From NCBI GenBank assembly GCA_001566295.1, contig KQ964246.1:3348001-3412000 (forward strand): a DNA stretch of 64,000 bases, written 5' to 3'. The notes under the pieces were generated by a model. That model made no database searches, was not told the DNA's origin, and saw only the letters and a program-made list of their open reading frames with translations. The position numbers and the translations under genes are program-made. The number at the start of each line of letters is the position of its first letter. Position 1 is the stretch's first letter. This DNA comes from Microdochium bolleyi. Lineage: Eukaryota > Ascomycota > Sordariomycetes > Xylariales > Microdochiaceae. Positions 54,612-64,000 of this stretch are shown one piece after another.

Positions 54612-57284
54612 ATGAATCCTGCTTCTGCCACCCCGGCTGTACGTTCATGCAAGCCCCGCGTGGTCTTTGATCCTCGACCATGGCAAGCTGACTGCAGCGA
54701 CAACTTCGCCCAGCTGCAGGCCGGCAAGCTCCTGGTTCCAATCGACGAGGAGCCGGTCGCCGCCGGGCAAGGACTCCAGCAGAACAATGTAGCATCACAT
54801 AGACCTTCCCCAGACCGGATTCCCACAGAGCTCCCTCCACTGCCGCCGTTCCAAGGTGTTCGCTTCCTGCCGGACCACCCAAGTGCGACCTACAGCACTG
54901 CTCCACACGCCGATGCCGTCCCACAAACGACGACACCAAACGCCAAACACCAAGCAACATCGCCGCAGCTACCAGTCGCATATCCTCTGCTGCCGGCTGG
55001 CTCGAGTCCCGACCATGACAGATCAGCGTACAAGAGGTCTGCCGTGGCAGACGTGGCATCAAGCCCCCTGCTCAAGAGGCAGCGGTCAGATCCCGTCGAT
55101 CTAACGAACATGCTATCCCACTCTTATCTCGGCTCGGACGACATTTCCAGGTTGGCCGGCAATGGGCTTGATAGTTTGCCAGAGGACATCGAACAACCCA
55201 GGGTCGCAAGAGAGCTTGTCGTGCAGGCCCTCGTACGAGAGAGGAAGAAAATGATTGCCAAGTGCCGCGACATTCGAAATCGGCCCCTGCTCGACGAACC
55301 TCATCAAGGATTGAAACCCTTTCACGAAACTCGAGGCCGTCTGAGGCAGAACGAAGCTGTCAAGCCATACATCCGCAACTCTAGGAATATTGCGGGCTCT
55401 GTCGCCGAACAGAAGAACCTGGAGCTCAAAGGCCACCTCGCCGTCATGGGCCAGCCAGTATTCGACAGGGCGGTTGACCAGGCTCAATTTGAGCGATCCG
55501 CTGCGGAGCAAGACAAGCGGGCACAAAGCGGTCACATTGCAGAAGCCTCCCAAATGCCCGGTGCTTGGCCAAGCTCAACGCCACAGTCGTTTCCACCTTC
55601 TGCCTCGCAGCATTCCGGGGTGCCCATGAAGCCCATTAAATCTATATCTACGATGAAGACATATACCAGCCCCCCAGCGGCTGCGCCAGTCACGATATCA
55701 GCGAAGACGAAGAACACTGATCGGCCACCAGATGAGCCCCAGCTATGCCCTGAGCAGGCTGCGTTGGTGGAGCTGATAGCCAGCGGTAGGAATGTCTTCT
55801 ATACAGGCTCGGCCGGCTGTGGCAAGTCGACTGTATTGAAAGCCTTCACGAAGCGTCTTCGTGCTGAGAACAAGAGAGTGCAAATCCTCGCGCCCACGGG
55901 TCGGGCTGCGCTGCAAGTCGGGGGCTCGACTACGTGGACTTTTGCAGGCTGGAGGCCGGACCACCACAAACGCCCGCTGGACGAGCTCAAGCAAGCAGCC
56001 CACGGCCGTTTCGTCTGGAAGCGGTTCAAAGACACAGACGTAATTGTCATCGACGAGATCAGCATGGTTGAGAACCTTCACTTTGAGCGGCTCAACGAGA
56101 TTCTGAAAGAGGCGAGGGGCACTGATAAAGCGTTTGGCGGCATTCAGCTTATTGTTACTGGCGACTTTTGCCAGTTACCACCAGTGAAGCCCTTCCAGCA
56201 CTGCATCACATGCGGTCGCGAACTCATTCGCAAAGTACGCGATGATGGCGTTGTGTACAGCTGCATCCGGCATGGCGAGTACCGCGACGAGGACAAATGG
56301 GCTTTCAAGAGTAAGGCCTGGGCCCAGTGCCATTTTGAACACGTCCACCTTCGGCAGATCCATCGCCAGAGCGACGAGACATTCATCAAGATACTGCAAA
56401 AGTGCCGGATGGGAGAGCGGCTGCTCAAGGAGGACACTGACCTCCTCATGGACCATGAGTGCATGGTGCACCACGCCACCAAGCTCTTTGCGACCCGCAG
56501 TGAGGTCAACGGGGTCAACGCCAAGGAATTTAACAAGCTAAGCGGCCAGAAGCATGTGTACTGGTGCCTGGACGAGTTCAAGTGGCACCAGGAAAGACAC
56601 CCTCACCTGGCTCGAAAGGGCGCTCGTGATCCACGCGGCACACGGCCCCCAGGGCCACTGCTCGAGCTGAGCGACCACAGGTTCTCTGACTGTGTCGAGC
56701 TAAAGCGCGGCATGCTTGTCGTCCTGCTGGTCAACCTCGACCTCGAGGCCGGTCTGTGCAACGGCAGCCAGGGAATCATCTGCGGTTTCGAGCCCTATAG
56801 CGAGAAGTCCCTGCCCCGGCCCCGCCGGAACCCTCGTGACGAGCCCGAGAACGAGCTCCGGGGTGAGATGGCACCCCTCAAGGCCGAGCACATCAAGCAG
56901 TTCATCACGGACCCATCTGTGGCCAACAAGGTGTGGCCTGTCGTGCGGTTCCACAACGGCCAGAAGCGCGTCATCTTTGCTGACTGTGCCATCGCCGAGC
57001 TCGGCGACGAGCAGCCGTACAGCCTGCTCGTGCGCACGCAGCTCCCGCTCGCGCCCGCATGGGCCATGACGATCCACAAGTCCCAGAGCCTGACGCTCGA
57101 CCGCGTCGTCGTGAACCTCTCGAGGGCGTTCGAGGAAGGGCAGGTGTATGTCGCGCTGTCCCGGGCCACGGGCCTGCACGGCCTCAAGATTGAGGGGGAC
57201 CGCGAGGGCCTGCTGGCCGGGCTGGGCGGCAATGAAGAGGTGCAGAAGTTCCTGCGGGACAAGTTTGGCGTTTACAAGGGATAA
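54612..57284 (+). CDS. PIF1-family DNA helicase with a CxxC/CxxH insert
   Basis: From the first in-frame ATG at 54612 this is 890 aa; the frame is open 35 codons further upstream but has no ATG there. A 370-residue disordered, proline-rich N-terminus precedes the SF1B helicase core. Motif I is GSAGCGKST (399-407), motif Ia APTGRAAL, motif II DEIS (481-484), motif III GDFCQLPP, motif V/VI AMTIHKSQSLTLD and YVALSRAT near the C-terminus. Directly after motif III comes C531-x2-C534-x16-C551-x2-H554, which looks like a zinc-binding finger. PIF1 helicases unwind 5' to 3' and act on G-quadruplexes, telomeres, replication forks or mitochondrial DNA. No clear mitochondrial presequence is seen. The true start could lie in an undetected upstream exon. 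Confidence 0.9.
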   Translation: MNPASATPAVRSCKPRVVFDPRPWQADCSDNFAQLQAGKLLVPIDEEPVAAGQGLQQNNVASHRPSPDRIPTELPPLPPFQGVRFLPDHPSATYSTAPHADAVPQTTTPNAKHQATSPQLPVAYPLLPAGSSPDHDRSAYKRSAVADVASSPLLKRQRSDPVDLTNMLSHSYLGSDDISRLAGNGLDSLPEDIEQPRVARELVVQALVRERKKMIAKCRDIRNRPLLDEPHQGLKPFHETRGRLRQNEAVKPYIRNSRNIAGSVAEQKNLELKGHLAVMGQPVFDRAVDQAQFERSAAEQDKRAQSGHIAEASQMPGAWPSSTPQSFPPSASQHSGVPMKPIKSISTMKTYTSPPAAAPVTISAKTKNTDRPPDEPQLCPEQAALVELIASGRNVFYTGSAGCGKSTVLKAFTKRLRAENKRVQILAPTGRAALQVGGSTTWTFAGWRPDHHKRPLDELKQAAHGRFVWKRFKDTDVIVIDEISMVENLHFERLNEILKEARGTDKAFGGIQLIVTGDFCQLPPVKPFQHCITCGRELIRKVRDDGVVYSCIRHGEYRDEDKWAFKSKAWAQCHFEHVHLRQIHRQSDETFIKILQKCRMGERLLKEDTDLLMDHECMVHHATKLFATRSEVNGVNAKEFNKLSGQKHVYWCLDEFKWHQERHPHLARKGARDPRGTRPPGPLLELSDHRFSDCVELKRGMLVVLLVNLDLEAGLCNGSQGIICGFEPYSEKSLPRPRRNPRDEPENELRGEMAPLKAEHIKQFITDPSVANKVWPVVRFHNGQKRVIFADCAIAELGDEQPYSLLVRTQLPLAPAWAMTIHKSQSLTLDRVVVNLSRAFEEGQVYVALSRATGLHGLKIEGDREGLLAGLGGNEEVQKFLRDKFGVYKG

Positions 57285-57536
57285 GGTAGCGGTTTGGGAG
57301 GGATGATGTGCTGATTTCTCAAACAAGATATGATGATACCCTTGATTTCTTAGGCATGAAGCAACTTGTTTCAAATACGATGGAATTTGAATTCGGCTGC
57401 GTAAAAGTGGGATCAGGTGGCTGAACCAACGGTGAAAACATCTCGCTAGCTAATATTTGAATATCTTCGGCGCTCGTCATGCTGTGACACTTCTGTGACA
57501 AATCAAAGGGGAGAACATATGGACGGGTTGTTTACC

Positions 57537-58529
57537 TCAAAGCATGGTCTTGGGCGCGTCCCAATACGTGCCGTGCCCAAAGTCAATTTCGGCATCCTCC
57601 ATCTTGACAGCGAGCTGCCACCGGCCCATGCCCGGCCAGAAGTTCTCGCACCCCTCGACCTGGCCCGACGTGGTTGTCTGCGCGCTGCCGGAACTGCCGC
57701 TGACCCCGTCGGGCTTCTGCTGCATGTCGATCCAGCCGATCGTGGCCCTCCGGGTGGACTGGTTCGGGTTGATCTTGCACCAGCGGTCCGTGCCGGGGAT
57801 CTCGCCTTGCGCGGCGTCCTTGTTCTCCGGCAGGGGTGGCTGGACGATGCCGATGTCGAGGCCAAAGTTTGTGAACCAGGACAGGGAGAAGGGGAAGGAC
57901 GGCACGAAGCGCTGCGGGTAGAAGGTCGCGCGGAAGAAGGGCACCGTGCTGGGCTGCGACTCGGTGCTGACTGAGGACGGCGCGGGCGTGGCGGAGCTGG
58001 CGGTGGTGTCGTGCGGGAACACCTCGACCGTGGTCGAGTTGTCGGCCGGGTTGGTGGTGAAGGTGAAGCGGGCGAGGTGCTTGGGGATGTTCCAGTCTGG
58101 TGTGCTGTGTTAGTCAGCTCGCATTGAATGCAATTTCTCTGGTTGCTTACTGGTCCGCCCGTTCCAGCACGTGTACTTTTGTGAGACGTAGATCCTCGAG
58201 ATGCGGACGTTCTTCTTGGTCAGGCGCTTGCCGGGGTTCTTGGGGTCATCAACCTGGTAATTGTAGTAGCCCGGGCAGACGATAAGCTCGTCGTAGGGAC
58301 CCACGGGGCTGTCGGTGTAGCGGATGATCTGGACCTGACTGAGCCCCCCGAGGTGGGCGCCGGAGACGGCCGGGTCGGCGTAGGACGAGGCCTTCTCGAG
58401 GGGCGAGTACGCGTGCTCAGGCAGGTTGCCGGGCTTGTTGAAAAAGGTGGCGATGTAGACGTCGCCCTTGAGCTTCCAGGGTGCCGGCACGGGCACGATG
58501 GGCTTGGTCGTGTCCAGATCTGTGGGCAT
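57537..58529 (-). CDS. Acetoacetate decarboxylase-like protein
   Basis: Two exons, 58529-58151 and 58096-57537, give 312 aa. The 54-nt intron splits the codon for N127. The N-terminal half (LGGLSQVQIIRYTDSPVGPYDELIVCPG) and the following NWNIPKHLARF fit the acetoacetate-decarboxylase superfamily pattern PYxE...GRxxWGxPK. The lysine K132 in IPKH is in the position of the Schiff-base lysine of bacterial ADC (inference). The second lysine of the bacterial PKK is His here. The second half contains a Ser/Thr-rich linker and WPGMGRWQLAVKMEDAEIDFG. Fungal homologs have no proven reaction. The gene is convergent with the helicase, 252 bp apart. The ADC assignment is moderate; the gene itself is well supported. 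Confidence 0.75.
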
Positions 58530-59695
58530 GGTGGGTGTGTCGTCGTTGCTAGACTAGTGGCCGGGACAAGATGGCTGTTTTGGGATCTGGAGATGTGGAA
58601 AGCGTGCGTGCCAGCCGGGGGCCCACGATGTCCCTCTGGCGGTTATCAGTAGCTCTCTCGGCATCCACGAATCGAGGCACAAGCGGGACCCCTGTCACTT
58701 GTGCATGCAGCCAGGGTTCACCAGCCTGAGTCGCTGGCTCCCAGCCATTTCCGGCTTGGAGTGCGGGGATCCGGCACGCCGTTGCGGCAGAGACTGGGGC
58801 GTGGAGAGGGGTCCTGGGAGGGGACCTTTGAGGGGGACCCTCGGAGACTCCTCGGCCCTCGGATGGGACCACGGATCATGGCACACTGTGGCAGGCAGTG
58901 TGTGTAACCACGTGTTGAGATCGATCCGGCGTCGATTCGTGAAACCGACCAGGCGGCCCCATGGAGCTGCAGCTTGCTCTTCTATGCTGCAAGGAGGAGA
59001 TAGCCAGTAAAAGTGCTGCCATGCGACGACTGGCTGCAGCAAACAACCTGGAAGACTTAGCGAGCTGAAATGGTGCAGGCTTGTCCTTATATAATGTTGC
59101 AGGGGCTGTTGAATAGCGCAACCGTCGCCGGCAGTTGCGACTTCCCTCATGGGCTCCACCCGGGCTCCTCCCAATATGTGTATTCAGGCCTCAAGGCGCT
59201 AAACCTGCCACGACCAGCAATGACAAATGACCTCGCGGGAGGAAGGATTGGGGCTGGCCTAAGTAATTTCCCTAGCACTAGCCACCAATATTGAGACGCT
59301 GCGCATCGTCCAGGAATTATGCCCATCGGGGGCAGATCAATGAGATGTCCAACATTTCGGGGACCCAATAAGTCCAGAGCCCGACCCTTCATAGGCACTC
59401 AATGCCATGCCAAGTAGCATCAGCCTAAGGACAGGGGAACCAATATCGTAGGTGTCTCGCTACCTAGCATCATAGAAATTTCAGGCTACCCGATGGGCTC
59501 AGTGTCAGACTGTGCAGATATGTGACATAGCGGAAGCTGACTCGGCCGGATGACTGAGAAGTGTCACAACGATACGCATCTCAGCTCAGCCGCAAAACAC
59601 TCAATTGGCCAAGTGAGGGATGTTTCTCTCTCTTGTGCTGAGCCTTGTTTCTCGATCTGGGACGGGCTCAAAGGTATGAGGTCAAAGCCCTCGTC
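58530..59695. other. Intergenic, 1.2 kb
   Basis: This is the promoter of the decarboxylase-like gene and the 3' flank of the flavin monooxygenase. No supportable gene or repeat was seen. Confidence 0.4.
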
Positions 59696-61941
59696 TCATG
59701 CTCTACGGTACGTTCCGTCTATCGTATAGTCCTTCTTCGGACCTTTGACGGTGTAAGCAAGACGCCAGTCCTGCAAGTTGACAGCCTTGAAGTTGAAGTT
59801 GTACTGTACATTGTACATGTCATCGATACATAGGTGGCTGGCCTTGGCTTGCCAGCCCTGTGGTGCTGGTGCACCTCTCTGGGCCTTGTCTGGAGTAATG
59901 AATTCGACATTGTGGAACAGATAGTCGGCACGAGACGAATCGTCTGTGCGCGCGAACCACACACTCAAAGTGTCAGTAACGTCGTCGAAGCGCCAGACGT
60001 ATCGTCGGGTGGCGCGGAACTTCATGCCATTGCTAGCCGTGAAGTCGCCGTCTTCTATGTATAGATACTCCATTCCTGGATCGCTTTCGGGTCTCAATGT
60101 GCGGCCGTCGGTAGTGCCCTCTCGAAGCAGAAACTTTGCCGTACCAACGAACCGACCACTTGGGTGCGACGGCAGCTTGGAAACCAGGTCGCGCTCCAGG
60201 ATCCACTCTCCAAGGAGTGATCTGAAGACTGCGTGGGCCACAAACTTTGCGCCGGTGAGCCCTCCAAGCGCTGTCTCGTTGGTCGAAGTAAGGTTCCTGT
60301 CGACCTCGTCTCGTTGTTCCGGGGACAGATTTGGCATGGGATAACGCGCTGGTGTCAGGATGTCCATTGTGTTCCCGTCAGGAAGTGCAAGATCACCTGG
60401 GGGTGGGGACATCCTGATGTCAAGAGCCTTTCCGAATTCTTGCATGATGAATGGATAATCGCCCGTTGGAAATTGAGCAGTCCGGGGATCGGACCGCAGG
60501 CTGAGGATGTGCTCGATGCTCTTGTCGTGGGCCAAGACATGTTGAATGGACACGCTTGGTTCTGTATCAGCGAGTAAGCGGGCGACAAAGCGGGCTTGCA
60601 TCTCCATCACACCCCAGTAAGGTGATCTGTAGAAGCCTACAAAGCCCAATGTCGGGTGACTGGGGTGATGTGTGCCATGAAAAGCGAGGGCGGCAGGCAG
60701 ATTGATGTTGGATGGGTCATAAGAGATGGCCTCCAGCACCGAAGATGGGAGAAAAGAAAGTGATGCCGATGGGTCGAATCCAGTGGCGAGGATCACAGCT
60801 ACGACGTCGTCGATCTGCTCGTTGCTCGGTTTGACGGTGGCTGTGGAGCCGGAGATGCCGGCCAGCTTGCCTGCTGTCACCCGGATCATACCAGACCGAA
60901 CAAAATCCAAGTATTGCTCGCTGACTGCCAAGTAAGGTTGTGCATCCAACAGGTCACCACGTATGGCAGTCTGAGTTGAGTATTCAGATTGGTCTGTGCC
61001 AAGTATCCTTTTGAAGACGACATTGGATTGCTGCGCAGCCTCCGTACTGATTGAGCCAGATCTGTTCACCAATGGCTTTGGACGCACAGCCAGGTTGTAT
61101 GAAGGCAGGTCACAAGGCAAGAACAACGGTGCCGACTCAGTTGGCTGCAGGAAGGAATTAGTGATGAGACAAGGAGCGTCCCCGGTCTCTGGGGAGGGCT
61201 TACTGTTGGTGTCGTGAAGAGCGGAAGGACCCACGCGGGACGCTGTGCGACGTGATGAATAGTGTACTTTTCTGCATCTGTTATGGACTTCGCCCCTGGC
61301 GCGTTGATGGCGTGGGACAAGTGAGTCGCGACGGTACCAGCAATCTCAATGCCCGACATCTGACCGCCGACAACCAAGATTTTGCCACCAGCAGAACCGT
61401 CCTTGGGGAGGAGCTGCTGGAGGGTCCTGTACTTGCTACTGTGGATGATGGGCACATCGGCTTTCTTGGGGATGTTATCCGGCCACAAGGGCTGCCCGAA
61501 GAAGCCGGTTGAGACGATGACGCAGTCGAAAACGCCCGTCTCGGTGCCCCTTTCGGAGCTTGTCTGCACCTCCCACGAGCCGCCAGACTTGGCCTCGGTG
61601 CGCAAGACTTTGTGTCCCAGCCGCAGGTCCGCAACCTGGAGGTAGCGCTGGCGGTAGCGCTCGAGATACTGGCCGACCTGCCAGGCGCGTGGGATCTGGG
61701 GGGCCGAGGAATCCCAGGCGAAGTCGCTGAACTGCATCGTGTGCTTGCTCTGGTTGGCAAGCATGAGCGGATGCAGGAGTCCGTCGCTGTCGGCCTTGCT
61801 TAGAGGCCACAGGCCGCCGAGGCGGTTCTGGCTGTCGAAGATGGTGACCTTGAAGGTGCCGGGCGCCGCGTCGTGAAGCAGGGACTTTGCTGCGACGAGG
61901 CCGGAAGGGCCGGCACCGATTATGCAAACAGACTTGGCCAT
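59696..61941 (-). CDS. Flavin-containing monooxygenase fused to a DUF6314-like domain
   Basis: Two exons, 61941-61204 and 61144-59696, give 728 aa; the intron is 59 nt with a CACTAAT branch site, and both sides end in phase 0. The N-terminal 530 residues form a flavin monooxygenase: FAD motif GAGPSG near residues 8-13, a second nucleotide-binding GGQMSGIE near residue 200, and the ATGFD motif that closes the domain. From about residue 543 to the end is a separate compact domain (FRSLLGEWILERDL, YLYIEDGDF, RRYVWRF, HLCIDDMYNVQYNF, VKGPKKDY) that matches the style of the DUF6314 family. The frame is continuous across the join. The reaction is probably NADPH-dependent oxygenation of a soft nucleophile or ketone; the role of the second domain is unknown. 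The start is the first ATG, just before the FAD motif. Confidence 0.88.
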
Positions 61942-62550
61942 GGTGCTGCGTTGGAGCAAGGGACACAAAGTGCAAGAGCTTCCTCGGCGGGCGAGCGGCC
62001 TGGATTAGAAAAGAGTGGTATCTCTGGCGTGCAGAAGTGAATGTCTGGTGGTAGGGCCGACCATGAGGACGATCTCGGGCCGGCACAGTTTCGAGCCGAA
62101 GGTTGCTTAGAGCCGATGCAGAGCGCCACAGGGACGTCCAATTGTCGGGAATGCCCCGCACAAACCCCACGCAGACCCAAGAACTACAATTCGTGAGTAG
62201 ACCTTGGATGAATGCGCCGCTCTCTCCATGACTTGCACCATGTGAAGCAGCCAAGAGCAGTGCTTGGCTGCCTCCGCGGATAGAGGAGCTGGCGGGGGAT
62301 TGCTGTCGATGTCTCGTACGAGCCAAGACGAGTGCAAGGTCGTTCCTGCCGTTGGGTCCATGAGATGCGTCCTCCGCGGCTTGGCTCTGCTGGATCTTGC
62401 CTGTCCCAAACTTCAGCCTGATGTCTCACCTGCATCTGGATCCCCCTTCGACAAGTCTTCCAACGTGATTTTCATCGATCCGAACATCTACATCTTCATT
62501 GTGCATCCTCTCATCATCTGTAAGGGCCTCCTCTCCGCCAGCCTCCCATC
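61942..62550. promoter_or_regulatory. Shared divergent promoter of the FMO fusion and the D-hydroxyacid dehydrogenase
   Basis: Only 609 bp separate the two ATGs, so the promoters probably overlap. The dehydrogenase side is CT-rich. No specific factor site could be assigned. Confidence 0.45.
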
Positions 62551-63624
62551 ATGCCGCACCTCGCCGTCTTCTCCGCGAAGCCCTACGACAAGCTGTTCCT
62601 CACATCCACCCGCGCCAAACAGCTTCTCCAGTCATCGCCTGCTACCTCCACCACATCCACTTTGGATATTGTCCATCATGAGTTTCCCCTCTCTGTCGAC
62701 ACCGTCAGCGTCCTGCCAAAGGGCGCCCTCGCCGTGTGCGTCTTTGTCAACGACACAGTCAATGCCGACGTCTTGAAAGCTCTCTCGGAGCATGGCGTCA
62801 AAGCTGTGTTCCTGCGATGTGCAGGCTTCAACAATGTCGATCTCAAAGTCGCCGAGCAGCTGGGCCTGCATGTAGCCAATGTCCCCGCATACTCGCCCGA
62901 GGCCGTTGCGGAGTTCGCGGTGGCTCTCATCCAGACTCTGAACCGGAATACACACCGTGCCTACAACCGCGTCCGTGAAGCCAATTTTGACCTGAACGGC
63001 CTCTTGGGCAAGACTCTGCGCGGCAAGACGGTGGGAGTCATTGGTACGGGACGGATCGGCGTCGCTTTTGCTAAGATCATGGGCGCCGGGTTCGGATGTC
63101 GCATCCTGGCGTTTGATCCTTTTGAGAGCGATGAGCTCAAGAAGTACGGCGAATACGTCAAGGAGCTCGACAACCTGCTCCCCCAGTGCGACATCATCAG
63201 CCTGCATTGCCCACTGTTGGACAGCACCAAGCACATCATCAACAAAAAGTCGTTGGAGAAGATGAAGGACGGGGTGCTCCTCGTCAACACTTCTCGTGGC
63301 GGTCTCATCGACACCAAATCTGTCATTGCAGGGCTTAAGAGTTGGAAGCTCGGTGGTCTTGCTCTCGATGTGTATGAAGGAGAGGGAGGGTTGTTCTACA
63401 GCGACCACTCCGGTACCATCATTCACGACGACGAGCTCATGCGCCTGACCACCTTTCACAACGTGCTTGTCTGTGGTCACCAGGCTTTCTTCACCGAAGA
63501 GGCTCTACGAGAGATTGCCGACTGCACGATCAAGAACATGGCGGAATATATCGGCGGCGGCGAGTGCACGCACGCGCTGGTGGGCAAGGCCCAGAGGAAG
63601 TACTCCATTCCGCTGCGAACTTGA
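62551..63624 (+). CDS. D-lactate / D-2-hydroxyacid dehydrogenase
   Basis: This 357-aa single-exon protein belongs to the D-isomer-specific 2-hydroxyacid dehydrogenases. The N-terminal substrate domain contains LRCAGFNNVDL. The NAD-binding Rossmann motif GTGRIG lies near residue 164, followed by an acidic residue in AFDPF, which favours NAD. The catalytic set is present: Arg in NTSRGGLID (about 248), Glu in LDVYEGE (about 275) and His in CGHQAFFT (about 309). YEGEGGLFYSDHS is characteristic of the D-lactate dehydrogenase branch. The enzyme should reduce pyruvate to D-lactate, or the reverse, in the cytosol. It is divergent from the FMO fusion and ends 111 bp from the next gene. Confidence 0.95.
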   Translation: MPHLAVFSAKPYDKLFLTSTRAKQLLQSSPATSTTSTLDIVHHEFPLSVDTVSVLPKGALAVCVFVNDTVNADVLKALSEHGVKAVFLRCAGFNNVDLKVAEQLGLHVANVPAYSPEAVAEFAVALIQTLNRNTHRAYNRVREANFDLNGLLGKTLRGKTVGVIGTGRIGVAFAKIMGAGFGCRILAFDPFESDELKKYGEYVKELDNLLPQCDIISLHCPLLDSTKHIINKKSLEKMKDGVLLVNTSRGGLIDTKSVIAGLKSWKLGGLALDVYEGEGGLFYSDHSGTIIHDDELMRLTTFHNVLVCGHQAFFTEEALREIADCTIKNMAEYIGGGECTHALVGKAQRKYSIPLRT

Positions 63625-63735
63625 GCATCCGATTGGGTCGAAAGTATCGCAAAAAGTCGGCTGGTTGTATTCGCAATGAAGTCTGCTCGTATAGGTCTAT
63701 CACCACTTGTTACACCCATCCCGTAGTAGTTCACC

Positions 63736-64000
63736 TTAGTAGTAATACTTGAAGGTCACGGCACGATCGCCTTTCTCAGACAGATCCTCAGCAGAGAATT
63801 CGCTATCCCGTCCCTCTGCCATAACTTTGGCCCGCTTCTTGTTGATGCCCGCATATGACACCAGCATGATGCACGCCGCGATGATGCCAGCGCAGATGAA
63901 GCCGAGCTCGAGAGCGTGGCCCAGGATGTACCGCGGCCCGTCAGCCTGGCGGTAGAAATTTGAGGCCATCGCGCCGCCCAGGTTGCCCATGCCGATCTGG
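63736..64000 (-). CDS. MFS anion:cation symporter, C-terminal fragment cut by the window edge
   Basis: The visible 88 residues are the C-terminal end of a larger protein whose 5' part lies beyond position 64000. They contain the end of one helix (GNLGGAMASNFY), the motif ADGPRYILGHALELGF, a full last transmembrane helix (ICAGIIAACIMLVSYAGI) and a charged cytosolic tail ending in KYYY. This layout is that of ACS-family MFS transporters such as Dal5 and Tna1, the same family as the gene at 37.7 kb. It is convergent with the dehydrogenase gene. Whether more introns occur upstream is unknown. Confidence 0.85.
   Translation of the reverse strand, partial: QIGMGNLGGAMASNFYRQADGPRYILGHALELGFICAGIIAACIMLVSYAGINKKRAKVMAEGRDSEFSAEDLSEKGDRAVTFKYYY

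Noticed and set aside
1..64000. tRNA, rRNA, CRISPR, transposon ends or a secondary-metabolite cluster
   Set aside because: Reading both strands for T-loop motifs, direct repeats, transposase or reverse-transcriptase motifs and synthetase genes gave nothing supportable; a tRNAscan and RepeatMasker run would be decisive.

Overview
The window looks like chromosomal DNA of a filamentous ascomycete (Pezizomycotina, probably Sordariomycetes-like). The support is compact genes with 50-140 bp GT-AG introns carrying CTRAY branch sites, GC-rich third codon positions, and a gene set typical of such fungi: a NoxC-type NADPH oxidase, a HAK potassium transporter, a CSC1/DUF221 channel, a GH43 hydrolase and a Tps3/Tsl1-like trehalose subunit. 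No prokaryotic operons, tRNA, rRNA, CRISPR array or intact transposon was seen. Species cannot be named from this reading.

Layout. 0-4 kb: MSH3 (mismatch repair), minus strand. 4.8-6.5 kb: a proteinase K-like subtilase. 7.5-10.2 kb: a CSC1-like channel. 11.3-15.3 kb: a CHK/aminoglycoside-phosphotransferase-like kinase and a GH43 glycosidase. 15.7-17.5 kb: a class A FAD monooxygenase, tail to tail with the GH43 gene. 19.2-20.6 kb: a BTB/POZ protein rebuilt from four exons. 22.7-25.5 kb: a trehalose synthase-complex subunit with degenerate catalytic motifs. 25.5-29.7 kb: a 4.2 kb stretch without a supportable gene, holding an 18-G run. 29.7-35.5 kb: RSA4 (60S ribosome assembly) and MSH4 (meiotic crossover), divergent. 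37.7-39.9 kb: a ten-exon MFS anion:cation symporter. 41.6-43.0 kb: a branched-chain-type aminotransferase. 44.6-51.5 kb: a HAK K+ transporter and an EF-hand NADPH oxidase. 52.2-57.3 kb: an AidB-like acyl-CoA dehydrogenase and a PIF1-family helicase with a CxxC/CxxH insert. 57.5-58.5 kb: an acetoacetate-decarboxylase-like protein. 59.7-63.6 kb: a flavin monooxygenase fused to a DUF6314-like domain, divergent from a D-2-hydroxyacid dehydrogenase. 63.7-64.0 kb: the C-terminal end of another MFS symporter, cut by the window edge.

The genes do not form one pathway or an obvious secondary-metabolite cluster. Three are genome-maintenance genes (MSH3, MSH4, the PIF1-like helicase), and the rest are housekeeping, transport and redox genes. 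I found no convincing new biological system. The most useful leads are the degenerate trehalose subunit with its stress-type promoter sites, the FMO-DUF6314 fusion, the zinc-finger-like insert in the helicase, the nested inverted repeats near 18.0 kb, and the gene-free 4.2 kb. All spliced models were built by eye from splice consensus, frame continuity and family motifs.
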